From Streptomyces puniciscabiei (GTDB lineage Bacteria > Actinomycetota > Actinomycetes > Streptomycetales > Streptomycetaceae), in assembly GCF_006715785.1 (NCBI RefSeq), contig NZ_VFNX01000001.1, positions 3,114,501 to 3,178,500 on the forward strand: a stretch of 64,000 nt of DNA. Direction: 5' to 3'. Of this stretch, positions 46,990 through 54,852 are shown in pieces. The position numbers were made by a program, and so were the translations under genes. Position 1 is the first letter of the stretch. Every line of letters starts with the position of its first letter. Below the pieces are notes generated by a model, which was given only the letters and a program-made list of their open reading frames with translations, was not told the DNA's origin and made no database searches.

Positions 46990-48468
46990 GTGAGCATTTC
47001 CGAGCCCTTGGACGATCCGTGGGCCGATGCCGGACCCAGTGATCGTCTGCCCGCCTCCCGTCGACGCGGTGAAGGCGGCCGGGGTCGTGACGAACAGCAC
47101 GACCGGGGCCGGGAGAACGCCTCCTGGGACGGCGGGAGTCCCTCCTTCGAGCGCGTGCCACCGCAGGACCTGGACGCCGAACAGTCGGTGCTGGGCGGCA
47201 TGCTGCTGTCCAAGGACGCCATCGCCGACGTCGTCGAGATCCTCAAGGGCCACGACTTCTACAAGCCCGCGCACGAGACGATCTACCAGGCGATCCTGGA
47301 CGTCTATGCCAAGGGCGAGCCGGCCGACCCCATCACCATCGCCGCCGAACTGACCAAGCGCGGCGAGATCAACAAGGTCGGTGGGGCGGCGTATCTGCAC
47401 GGCCTCGTCCAGACCGTGCCCACGGCCGCCAACGCCGAGTACTACGCGGAGATCGTCCACGAGCGGGCGGTGCTGCGCCGCCTGGTCGAAGCGGGTACTC
47501 GCATCACGCAGATGGGATACGCGGCCGACGGCGACGTGGACGAGATCGTCAACCGCGCCCAGGCCGAGATCTACGCCGTCACCGAGCAGCGCACCAGCGA
47601 GGACTATCTGCCGCTCGGCGACATCATGGAAGGGGCCCTCGACGAGATCGAGGCGATCGGCTCGCGCAGCGGCGAGATGACCGGTGTGCCGACCGGCTTC
47701 ACGGACTTCGACTCGCTGACGAACGGTCTGCACCCGGGCCAGATGATCGTCATCGCCGCCCGGCCCGCCATGGGTAAGTCGACGCTCGCACTGGACTTCG
47801 CGCGGGCCGCCTCGATCAAGCACAACCTGCCGAGCGTCATCTTCTCCCTCGAGATGGGCCGCAACGAGATCGCCATGCGGCTGCTGTCCGCCGAGGCCCG
47901 GGTCGCGCTGCACCACATGCGGTCCGGCACGATGACCGACGAGGACTGGACCAGGCTCGCCCGCCGTATGCCGGACGTCTCGGCCGCGCCGCTCTACATC
48001 GACGACTCCCCCAACCTGTCGATGATGGAGATCCGCGCCAAGTGCCGGCGCCTGAAGCAGCGCAACGACCTGAAGCTGGTCGTCATCGACTACCTCCAGC
48101 TGATGCAGTCCGGCGGCTCCAAGCGCGCCGAGAGCCGTCAGCAGGAGGTCTCGGACATGTCCCGTAACCTCAAGCTGCTGGCCAAGGAACTGGAGATCCC
48201 GGTCATCGCGCTCTCCCAGCTCAACCGTGGCCCCGAGCAGCGCACGGACAAAAAACCGATGGTCTCCGACCTGCGTGAGTCGGGGTCCATCGAGCAGGAC
48301 GCCGACATGGTCATCCTGCTGCATCGCGAGGACGCCTACGAGAAGGAGTCCCCGCGCGCGGGCGAGGCCGACCTGATCGTGGCCAAGCACCGTAACGGCC
48401 CCACGGCCACCATCACGGTCGCCTTCCAGGGTCACTACTCGCGCTTCGTGGACATGGCCCAGACCTGA
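46990..48468 (+). CDS. dnaB: Replicative DNA helicase DnaB
   Basis: 492 residues from the GTG at 46990, behind GGGAGGAGGTGG; the frame is open farther upstream but without a good start. The N-terminal domain (FERVPPQDLDAEQSVLGGMLL) interacts with primase. The RecA-like core has Walker A AARPAMGKSTLALDFA and Walker B LKLVVIDYLQLMQSG, then ALSQLNRGPEQRTDKKPMVSDLRESGSIEQDAD with the arginine finger region. A Gly/Arg-rich stretch at ~10-55 is typical of streptomycete DnaB. No intein. Unlinked from other replisome genes but close to oriC and preceded by DnaA boxes. Confidence 0.97.
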   Translation: MSISEPLDDPWADAGPSDRLPASRRRGEGGRGRDEQHDRGRENASWDGGSPSFERVPPQDLDAEQSVLGGMLLSKDAIADVVEILKGHDFYKPAHETIYQAILDVYAKGEPADPITIAAELTKRGEINKVGGAAYLHGLVQTVPTAANAEYYAEIVHERAVLRRLVEAGTRITQMGYAADGDVDEIVNRAQAEIYAVTEQRTSEDYLPLGDIMEGALDEIEAIGSRSGEMTGVPTGFTDFDSLTNGLHPGQMIVIAARPAMGKSTLALDFARAASIKHNLPSVIFSLEMGRNEIAMRLLSAEARVALHHMRSGTMTDEDWTRLARRMPDVSAAPLYIDDSPNLSMMEIRAKCRRLKQRNDLKLVVIDYLQLMQSGGSKRAESRQQEVSDMSRNLKLLAKELEIPVIALSQLNRGPEQRTDKKPMVSDLRESGSIEQDADMVILLHREDAYEKESPRAGEADLIVAKHRNGPTATITVAFQGHYSRFVDMAQT

Positions 48469-48549
48469 TCCGGAAGCCGGCCCGGGGAGGATGCAGTCCC
48501 CTCGGCAAATGAACTCGACGTCCGCCGCCCCAGCAGCTGAACTGGGCGC

Positions 48550-49935
48550 ATGACTTCACCTCAGGAAGAGCTGCTCCCCGAAACGCGCCGTGCCCTGCTG
48601 CACCGGATCGCCGTCGCCCAGGCCGAGGGGCGGGCGCCGTCCCTGGTCGCGACCGTGGTGCGGGGCGGGCAGGCCGTGTGGCACGGGGCGCGGACCTCGG
48701 TGGACGGGCACGGGCCGGACGAGAACGTGCAGTACAGGATCGGGTCCATCACCAAGACCTTCACCGCCGTCCTGGTGATGCGGCTGCGCGACGAGGGCCT
48801 GCTCGACCTCGGTGACCCGCTGGAGAAGCATCTGCCCGGCACCGGCGCGGGCGAGGCGACGATCGCCGAACTGCTCGCCCACACCGCGGGGTTGGCTGCG
48901 GAGTCGCCCGGTCCCTGGTGGGAGCGGACTCCGGGCACCCTGCGCCCGGAACTGAGCGATGTGCTCGGCGAGCAGCCCCTTCTGTATCCGGTCGGCCGGC
49001 GGCACCACTACTCCAACCCCGGCTACACGGTGCTCGGCGCGCTGGTGGAGGAGCTGCGAGGCGCTCCGTGGGAGGAGGTGCTGCGCAGCGAGATCCTCGA
49101 ACCGCTCGGGCTGCACCGTACGAGCACGCAGCCCCAGGCCCCGCATGCCGGTGGATGGGCCGTCCATCCGTGGGCGGACGCGCTGCTGCCGGAGCCGCTT
49201 GAGGACTTGGGCAGGATGGCACCAGCCGGTCAACTGTGGTCGACCACCGGCGACCTGGCGCGGTTCGCCGCGTTTCTGGCCACGGGTGACGACCGGGTGC
49301 TGGGTGCGGAGTCGGTGCGGGAGATGCGCACGCCTGCGGCGCCCGCCGAGGCGGCGGATGTGCTGGACGGGGCCACGTACGGACTCGGTCTGCAGATCCA
49401 GCGCCGTGACGGCCGGCTGCTGGTCGGCCACTCCGGTTCGCTGCCGGGCTTCCTGGCGAACCTCACCCTCAGCGTGGAGGACGACGTGGCCGCGGTGGTG
49501 CTCGCCAACTGCACCAGTGGCCCGCTGCTGGGAGGGGTGGGGGCCGACCTGGTACGGGTCGTCGCCGAGGCCGAGCCGCGGATTCCTGAGCCGTGGCGGC
49601 CGCTGCGCGAGGTCGATCCTGCGGTCCTGGAGCTGGCGGGGCAGTGGTACTGGGGGACCAACGCCTTCGGTCTTCGGGTGACCGCGGACGGCCTTCTCGC
49701 GCTCGGCCCGCTGACCGGCAGCGGCCGACGCTCTCGCTTCAGCTCCAACAGTGACGGTACCTGGACGGGACTGGAGGGTTACTTCGCCGGGGAGCTGCTG
49801 CGGCCGGTACGGCGCCCGGACGGGTCCCTGACCCATCTCGACCTCGGCTCGTTCGTGTTCACGCGGCAGCCCTACGACCCCGAGGCGCCGGTCCCCGGCG
49901 GTGTGGACCCGAAGGGGTGGCGGGGCATCGGCTAG
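48550..49935 (+). CDS. Beta-lactamase family serine hydrolase
   Basis: 461-residue class C/esterase-like enzyme with no signal peptide seen. The Ser-x-x-Lys motif is SITK in YRIGSITKTFTAVLV, the YxN motif is YSN in RHHYSNPGYTVLG, and the third motif appears as HSG in LLVGHSGSLPGF. Such proteins are beta-lactamases, D-amino acid peptidases or esterases; substrate unknown. ATG start at 48550, 81 bases after dnaB. Its downstream gap holds the largest parS palindrome. Confidence 0.85.
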   Translation: MTSPQEELLPETRRALLHRIAVAQAEGRAPSLVATVVRGGQAVWHGARTSVDGHGPDENVQYRIGSITKTFTAVLVMRLRDEGLLDLGDPLEKHLPGTGAGEATIAELLAHTAGLAAESPGPWWERTPGTLRPELSDVLGEQPLLYPVGRRHHYSNPGYTVLGALVEELRGAPWEEVLRSEILEPLGLHRTSTQPQAPHAGGWAVHPWADALLPEPLEDLGRMAPAGQLWSTTGDLARFAAFLATGDDRVLGAESVREMRTPAAPAEAADVLDGATYGLGLQIQRRDGRLLVGHSGSLPGFLANLTLSVEDDVAAVVLANCTSGPLLGGVGADLVRVVAEAEPRIPEPWRPLREVDPAVLELAGQWYWGTNAFGLRVTADGLLALGPLTGSGRRSRFSSNSDGTWTGLEGYFAGELLRPVRRPDGSLTHLDLGSFVFTRQPYDPEAPVPGGVDPKGWRGIG

Positions 49936-49945
49936 GCCTTGACGG

Positions 49946-49983
49946 CACAGGGGGTGTGTTTCACGTGAAACACACCCCCTGTG
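49946..49983. terminator. 38-base palindrome with parS at its centre
   Basis: A perfect 38-base palindrome in the convergent gap between the serine hydrolase and a GNAT gene. Its central 16 bases (49957-49972, TGTTTCACGTGAAACA) are an exact parS; the outer arms are CACAGGGGGTG and its complement CACCCCCTGTG. It can form a 19-base-pair hairpin and so act as a bidirectional terminator as well as a ParB site. Confidence 0.88.
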
Positions 49984-50007
49984 GTGTTCCTCGTGTCCGG
50001 GGCCGCG

Positions 50008-50460
50008 TCAGAGCGGCAGTTTGAATCCCTCGTGCGTGGCGCTGAAGCCGAGGCGTTCGTAGAAGCGGTGGGCGTCGGTGCGTGTCTTGTCGGACGTCAG
50101 CTGCACCATCCGGCAATCCAGCCGACGGGCGGTGTCGATCGCCCACTCGATCAGCCTGGTGCCCAGCCCGCTGCCCCGTTCATCCGGGTGGATGCGGACG
50201 GCCTCGATGAGAGCGCGGGTCGCGCCCTTGTGGGAGAGCCCCGGGATGACCGTGAGCTGAAGCGTCCCGATCACGCGGTCTTCGCGGACGGCCACGACGA
50301 GGTGCTGGTTCGGGTCGGCTTCCAGACGTTCCAGCGCGGCCCGGTACGGGGCCATGTCGTCGGGGGACTCGCGCCGGGCGCCGAGCGGATCGTCGGCGAG
50401 CATCGCGACGATCGCCGGAAGGTCATCGTCGGTCGCTCGCCGTATTTCAAGATCTCCCAT
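50008..50460 (-). CDS. GNAT family N-acetyltransferase
   Basis: 150 residues (MGDLEIRRATDDDLPAIVAML). The acetyl-CoA motif is IHPDERGSGLGTRLIEWAIDTARRL, followed by LTSDKTRTDAHRFYERLGF, typical of small single-domain GNATs. It starts 9 bases after the MarR-type gene on the same strand, so the two form one operon. Substrate unknown; resembles general stress or peptide N-acetyltransferases of this class. Confidence 0.88.
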   Translation of the reverse strand: MGDLEIRRATDDDLPAIVAMLADDPLGARRESPDDMAPYRAALERLEADPNQHLVVAVREDRVIGTLQLTVIPGLSHKGATRALIEAVRIHPDERGSGLGTRLIEWAIDTARRLDCRMVQLTSDKTRTDAHRFYERLGFSATHEGFKLPL

Positions 50461-50469
50461 GCGTGCACC

Positions 50470-50928
50470 CTACGCCGGTGCGTTCAGTGACTCCACGACC
50501 CGTACCAGTGGGGCCAGTTCGGGGTTGCGGGAGGCGTCGTCCAGGGCCTCACGCAGGGCGGCGTCATTGGTGGGGCGCGCCTCCTCCAGCAGTCGCAGGC
50601 CCGCCTCGGTGACGTTGGTGTAGATGCCGCGCCGGTCGGTGGGGCACAGGTAGCGCTCCAGGAGGCCGCGGTCCTCCAGCCGGGTCACCAGGCGGGTGGT
50701 GGCGCTCTGGCTGAGGACGACCGCGTCGGCGACCTGCTTCATCTGCAGATGGCCCCCTTCGCCGTCGTGCTGGCGGCTCAGCACATCGAGCAGCGAGTAC
50801 TCGCGCACGCTCAGGTCGTGCTTCGCCTGCAGGGCGCGCTCGATGTGTGCCTCGATCCTTCCATGCAGGGCAGAGAGGGCGCACCAGCCCTGGGCGAGGG
50901 CAGTGAGCGCGGGGTCCGTCGCTGTCAT
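50470..50928 (-). CDS. MarR family transcriptional regulator
   Basis: 152 residues from the ATG at 50928 (GGAGAA upstream). Winged-helix core: YSLLDVLSRQHDGEGGHLQMKQVADAVVLSQSATTRLVTRLEDRGLLERYLCPTDRRGIYTNVTEAG. Divergent from an MFS efflux gene across 142 bases containing a CAATAGT...ACTATTG dyad, the classic layout of a ligand-responsive repressor controlling an efflux pump. Ligand unknown. Confidence 0.9.
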   Translation of the reverse strand: MTATDPALTALAQGWCALSALHGRIEAHIERALQAKHDLSVREYSLLDVLSRQHDGEGGHLQMKQVADAVVLSQSATTRLVTRLEDRGLLERYLCPTDRRGIYTNVTEAGLRLLEEARPTNDAALREALDDASRNPELAPLVRVVESLNAPA

Positions 50929-50979
50929 TGGCGTTCTCCTCCGTCCCGGAGCGGCTGCATCAAGGGTAGAGCAAGTCCG

Positions 50980-51021
50980 CAATAGTGCGCGTTTGCATTT
51001 AGCCCGCGTCTGCAACTATTG
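50980..51021. promoter_or_regulatory. Candidate operator between marR-type and MFS genes
   Basis: Inverted repeat CAATAGT (50980-50986) and ACTATTG (51015-51021), with TTGCA (50993-50997) and TGCAA (51011-51015) nested between them. It is AT-richer than its surroundings and placed where both divergent promoters would overlap. Confidence 0.5.
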
Positions 51022-51070
51022 TGGACGCACGCAAAGCGCACCTGCAATCGTCTGGAAGGTGTACCCCTCC

Positions 51071-52279
51071 ATGCCTCTCGCGCTCCTGGCCCTCGCGATC
51101 GGGGCCTTCGGAATCGGAACCACAGAGTTCGTGATCATGGGCTTGCTGCCCGAGGTCGCGGGCGACTTCGGGGTCTCCATCCCCACGGCGGGCCTGCTCG
51201 TGACGGGCTACGCGCTCGGTGTGGTCGTCGGCGCCCCGCTGATGACCGTGCTCGGCACGAAGGTCGCGCGCAAGCGCATGCTGATGCTGCTGATGGGCCT
51301 GTTCATCGCCGGAAACCTGCTCTCTGCGGTCGCCCCCGCCTTCGCGATCATGCTGATCGGACGCGTGATCGCCTCGCTCGCGCACGGCGCCTTCTTCGGT
51401 ATCGGCTCCGTCGTGGCGGCCGAGCTGGTGGCGCCGCACAAGAAGGCCGGCGCCATCGCCATGATGTTCACCGGTCTGACCGTCGCCAATGTCGTCGGCG
51501 TCCCGCTGGGCACGCTCATCGGCCAGCACGTCGGCTGGCGCGTCACCTTCGGCATCGTCGCCGCCCTCGGGCTCGTCGGCCTCGCCGGTATCGCCAAGCT
51601 GGTGCCCGAGATGCCGAGGCCCGAGGGTGTGCACCTGCGGCACGAGCTGGCCGCCTTCAAGAACGCCCAGGTCCTGCTCGCCATGGCGATGACCGTCCTC
51701 GGCTTCGGCGGCGTCTTCGCGGCCATCACCTACATCGCGCCGATGATGACCCACGTCGCGGGCTTCGCCGACGGCTCCGTGACCTGGCTGCTGGTCCTGT
51801 TCGGCCTCGGCATGGTCGGTGGCAACCTCATCGGGGGCAAGTTCGCCGACCGCGCCCTGATGCCGATGCTGTACGTGTCGCTGGGCGCCCTGGCCCTCGT
51901 CCTGGCACTCTTCACGCTCACCGCGCACAACAAGATCGCCGCTGCCGTGACCATCGCCCTGATCGGTGCCCTGGGTTTCGCGACCGTACCGCCGCTGCAG
52001 AAGCGCGTACTCGACCAGGCGCACGGCGCCCCGACGCTGGCGTCGGCCGTGAACATCGGCGCTTTCAACCTGGGCAACGCGCTGTCCGCCTGGCTCGGCG
52101 GCATCGTGATCGAGGCCGGCTTCGGCTACACGTCCCCCAACTGGGTCGGCGCCGCCCTCGCCGCGGCCGCCCTGGTCCTCGCCGTCCTGTCGGCGGCGCT
52201 GGAGCGCCGTGACGGCGCCCGGAGCACCGTGGTCGCCTCCGGGGCGCCCGTCGGCCGGCAGACACCGGTGCACCACTGA
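51071..52279 (+). CDS. MFS transporter, DHA1 family
   Basis: 402 residues from ATG 51071 (MPLALLALAIGAFGIGTTEFVIMGLLPEVAGDFGVSIPTAG), matching the AraJ/ChlR-type drug:proton antiporter subfamily of 12 helices. The loop motif is PLMTVLGTKVARKRMLMLLMG between helices 2 and 3. Together with the divergent MarR gene it looks like a regulated export system, possibly for a toxic metabolite. Followed after 107 bases by the HbpS-like gene. Confidence 0.88.
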   Translation: MPLALLALAIGAFGIGTTEFVIMGLLPEVAGDFGVSIPTAGLLVTGYALGVVVGAPLMTVLGTKVARKRMLMLLMGLFIAGNLLSAVAPAFAIMLIGRVIASLAHGAFFGIGSVVAAELVAPHKKAGAIAMMFTGLTVANVVGVPLGTLIGQHVGWRVTFGIVAALGLVGLAGIAKLVPEMPRPEGVHLRHELAAFKNAQVLLAMAMTVLGFGGVFAAITYIAPMMTHVAGFADGSVTWLLVLFGLGMVGGNLIGGKFADRALMPMLYVSLGALALVLALFTLTAHNKIAAAVTIALIGALGFATVPPLQKRVLDQAHGAPTLASAVNIGAFNLGNALSAWLGGIVIEAGFGYTSPNWVGAALAAAALVLAVLSAALERRDGARSTVVASGAPVGRQTPVHH

Positions 52280-52386
52280 GTCCCTTGCGCCACGGGCCTC
52301 GCCTGGCATCCACAAGGCCCCCGTCCCCGCGGCTCTCGTCCCCGGGTACGGCAAGTACCCCCAGCAACACCAAGGAGAGAACCTCC

Positions 52387-52806
52387 ATGAGCACCACCGC
52401 AGTCGCCCCGCTGTCCATCGAGGACGCCGAATTGCTCGTCGCCACGGCGCGCCGGGCGGCCGAGGACGCCGGAATCACCGTCAGCGTCACCGTCCTGGAC
52501 GCGGGCGGCCACCTGCTCGCCTTCCGCCGGGACGACCGGGCGGTGCTGATCTCGGGCGAGACCAGCACCCGCAAGGCCTACACGGCACTCCAGCTGAACA
52601 CCCCGACCGCAGACCTGGTCGACGCCGTGCAGCCGGGCGGCCTCTTCCACACACTGCCCACGGCCCTCGACCGGCCCCTGCTGTTCATCGCCGGTGGGAT
52701 GCCCGTCCACCGGGAGGGACGCCTGATCGGCGCGATCGGCGTCGGCGGCGGTGCGCCGGAGCAGGACCACGGCTTCGCCGCCGCGGCCGTGCGGGCACTC
52801 GTCTGA
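52387..52806 (+). CDS. GlcG/HbpS family heme-binding-like protein
   Basis: 139 residues (MSTTAVAPLSIEDAELLVATARRAAEDAGITVSVTVLDAGGHLLAFRRDD), with the HbpS/GlcG (DUF336) fold: SGETSTRKAYTAL and GGMPVHREGRLIGAIGVGGG. HbpS itself binds heme and modulates the SenS-SenR two-component system in S. reticuli; that system is not adjacent here, and there is no signal peptide, so this member is cytosolic. Start chosen at 52387 behind AAGGAGAG. A long terminator follows. Confidence 0.85.
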   Translation: MSTTAVAPLSIEDAELLVATARRAAEDAGITVSVTVLDAGGHLLAFRRDDRAVLISGETSTRKAYTALQLNTPTADLVDAVQPGGLFHTLPTALDRPLLFIAGGMPVHREGRLIGAIGVGGGAPEQDHGFAAAAVRALV

Positions 52807-52826
52807 GCCGCGACCCCCACAGGGAC

Positions 52827-52865
52827 AACGTCGGTCCCGCCGCACGACGCGGCGGGACCGACGTT
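52827..52865. terminator. Bidirectional terminator after the HbpS-like gene
   Basis: Perfect 17-base stem AACGTCGGTCCCGCCGC / GCGGCGGGACCGACGTT with loop ACGAC, 20 bases after the stop and facing the convergent double-GNAT gene. Confidence 0.9.
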
Positions 52866-52879
52866 CGCCGTACGACCGC

Positions 52880-53746
52880 TCAGCCCGCGGCCACGGTCAG
52901 CGGTGCGAACCGGCGGGTCCAGTCCCCCGGGAGATCCGCGATGCCGTACGTCATCACGGCGTTGAAGGCCACGGAAGCCAGTCCCCGGGCCTTCGCCCAG
53001 GTCAGCAGTTCCTCATGGCGTACATCGATGTCCGTGCGCAGGGGACGGTCCGTGTGGGCCGCCAGCGAGCCGATCAGGGCCTTGGCCGTCTCCGCGTCCC
53101 GGGCCACCAAGGGACCGACCACATGGGTGTCCATGTTGGGCCACGCGGCGGCGTAGCCGATGATCCGGCCGTCCTCCTCGGCCACTCGCAACTGGTCGGC
53201 GAAGGCGGGCAGGCGGGTGATCAGGGGAGTGCGGTCGGCGCCGAACACCTCCTCGTCGAGACGGAGGATCGCGGGCAGATCCTCCGCCGTGGCGGCACGG
53301 GTGGACACACCGGCTTCCGACCCACCGGGGATGAAGCGCCCACTCAGCATCTCCGCCCGGCCCGTGACCTTGAAGCCCAGTTCCTCGTACAGGGGACGGC
53401 CGTTGGGTGTCGCGTGCAGGGTGAGCGGCGTGGTGCCCATGGTCGACACCACATGGCGCATCAAGCGGCGCCCGACGCCCTGGCGGGCATGGCGTCCGGC
53501 GACCAGGACCATGCCGACGGCCCCGAGAGCCGGACGTCCCCACGGACCGTACTCCGTGACGACGCATGCGGCGACGAGACCACCCTCAGGGTCGTCGATG
53601 CCCAGGCCCTTTCCGGCGGTGAGGAGCAAACCCCACTTGTGTTCCTCGCGTGGCCACCCCCGGTCCTCGGACAAGTCGGCGCAGGCGGTGAGATCGCGAA
53701 GCGTCAGACGGCGGATGGGCAGAGCGGCGAGGGAAGGAGTCGACAC
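52880..53746 (-). CDS. Tandem GNAT domain acetyltransferase
   Basis: 288 residues from the GTG at 53746 (VSTPSLAALPIRRLTLRDLTACADLSEDRGW); an ATG at 53818 is an alternative. Two GNAT-like halves: the first with AGRHARQGVGRRLMRHVVSTMGTTPLTLHATPNGRPLYEELGF, the second (LPAILRLDEEVFGADR...) with VVGPLVARDAETAKALIGSLAAHTDRPLRTDI and no clear acetyl-CoA loop, which may be a substrate-binding copy. Substrate unknown. Confidence 0.8.
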   Translation of the reverse strand: MSTPSLAALPIRRLTLRDLTACADLSEDRGWPREEHKWGLLLTAGKGLGIDDPEGGLVAACVVTEYGPWGRPALGAVGMVLVAGRHARQGVGRRLMRHVVSTMGTTPLTLHATPNGRPLYEELGFKVTGRAEMLSGRFIPGGSEAGVSTRAATAEDLPAILRLDEEVFGADRTPLITRLPAFADQLRVAEEDGRIIGYAAAWPNMDTHVVGPLVARDAETAKALIGSLAAHTDRPLRTDIDVRHEELLTWAKARGLASVAFNAVMTYGIADLPGDWTRRFAPLTVAAG

Positions 53747-53855
53747 GCAGGTCAGGCTGTCCGACCGGCCCCCTCGCCGTCCACCCGTTTCCCTGCGGCC
53801 ACACGTGCTTTTGGTCATGCCATGGCCCTATGCACAGCCTGCGGACAGCAGGGAG

Positions 53856-53871
53856 GGTTTCACGTGAAACA
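53856..53871. other. parS site upstream of the HAD gene
   Basis: GGTTTCACGTGAAACA with a perfect 14-base core, only the first outer base differing. It lies 26 bases before the HAD gene start, in a divergent gap. Confidence 0.93.
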
Positions 53872-53897
53872 TCGGCAGACGGTTAGCCTCGGGGGCC

Positions 53898-54530
53898 ATG
53901 GCGAGACTTCATCTCTTCGATCTTGACGGCACCTTGCTGCACGGCAGTACCGCTCCGGTGGAGATTTCCCGCCAGTTGGGGCTGGAGGCGGAGGCCGTGG
54001 CGCTGGACCGGGCGATCGCGGAGGGGCGGATCGGTTCGCCGGAGTACGCCGCGCAGGTGTACGACCTGTGGTCCGAGCTGACCGAGGCGCATGTCAGCGC
54101 CGCATTCGAGGCGGCTCCCTGGCTGGCCCGTATCCGAGAGGTCTGGGCAGAGATCAGAGACGCGGGCGAATACTGTGCGGTCGTGTCGCTCTCACCTTCG
54201 TTCTTCGTGGAGCGCCTTCTTGACTGGGGCGCTCACGCGGCGCATGGATCCCGCTTCCCGGCCGTGCCGTTCACCGAGCCCGTGGATCCGGCCGGAGTGC
54301 TCAGTGCCGCGGCCAAGGTGGACATCGCGGACAGGCTCTGCGAGAAGTTCGGTGTGACACGGGCCGACTGTGTGGCGTACGGCGACTCGATGTCGGACAA
54401 GGAACTGTTCGCTGCCGTACCGGTTTCTGTGGCGGTCAATGCGGATGCCCATCTGACAGGACTCGCGACGCACTCCTATACGGGACGAAATCTATGGGAT
54501 GCCTATGAATTGGTGCGTCCTGCCCGGTAG
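53898..54530 (+). CDS. HAD superfamily hydrolase
   Basis: 210 residues. HAD motif I is LFDLDGTLL (DxDGT, D8/D10), motif II is VVSLSPSF (Ser), and motif IV is AYGDSMSDKELF; Lys of motif III lies in AAKVDIAD. Resembles the phosphoserine-phosphatase-like/IB class, with a helical cap between (QLGLEAEAVALDRAIAEGRIGSPEYAAQVYDLWSEL). Phosphatase activity is probable, substrate unknown. Confidence 0.85.
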   Translation: MARLHLFDLDGTLLHGSTAPVEISRQLGLEAEAVALDRAIAEGRIGSPEYAAQVYDLWSELTEAHVSAAFEAAPWLARIREVWAEIRDAGEYCAVVSLSPSFFVERLLDWGAHAAHGSRFPAVPFTEPVDPAGVLSAAAKVDIADRLCEKFGVTRADCVAYGDSMSDKELFAAVPVSVAVNADAHLTGLATHSYTGRNLWDAYELVRPAR

Positions 54531-54852
54531 TTGCCGGACTTCACGGTTCGCACCCCTGCCTGATTTGTGAGGAAGGGAGGGGGGACTTGTGTGCGTGGCG
54601 ACGCCCGGTAGGGTCGACTCCGGTTCACGTCCGGGATGGAGTCCACATGTCCCGTGCGGGCCGAGAGCAGGGCGAGCAGCCTAACGGGACGGAGAGCGCG
54701 AGACCCGCGTCTCCAGGTATGCGTCCGCGGCACCCGATCGGGATGCAAGGCTGCGGGGTGCTACGGCAGACCGCCCGCCGGGGGAAAGCATGCACCTTCT
54801 CCGGGGAGAAGGTGCGCAGACCGACCGCGAGATGTTCGAGGCGAGGCACACC
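54531..54852 (+). promoter_or_regulatory. Leader of the flavohemoprotein gene with possible promoter and hairpin
   Basis: 322 bases without a supportable gene. A tentative promoter reads TTGTGT (54587-54592), 16 bases, TAGGGT (54609-54614). At 54792-54815 there is a 24-base near-palindrome (GCACCTTCTCC / GGAGAAGGTGC around GG), which spans a possible upstream ATG at 54790. It may be a leader hairpin or an operator for a redox or NO regulator; neither is proven. Confidence 0.35.

Noticed and set aside
53898..54530. HAD gene start at the parS upstream
   Set aside because: The frame open through the parS (read as FHVKH) has no ribosome site; ATG 53898 fits the DxDGT position.
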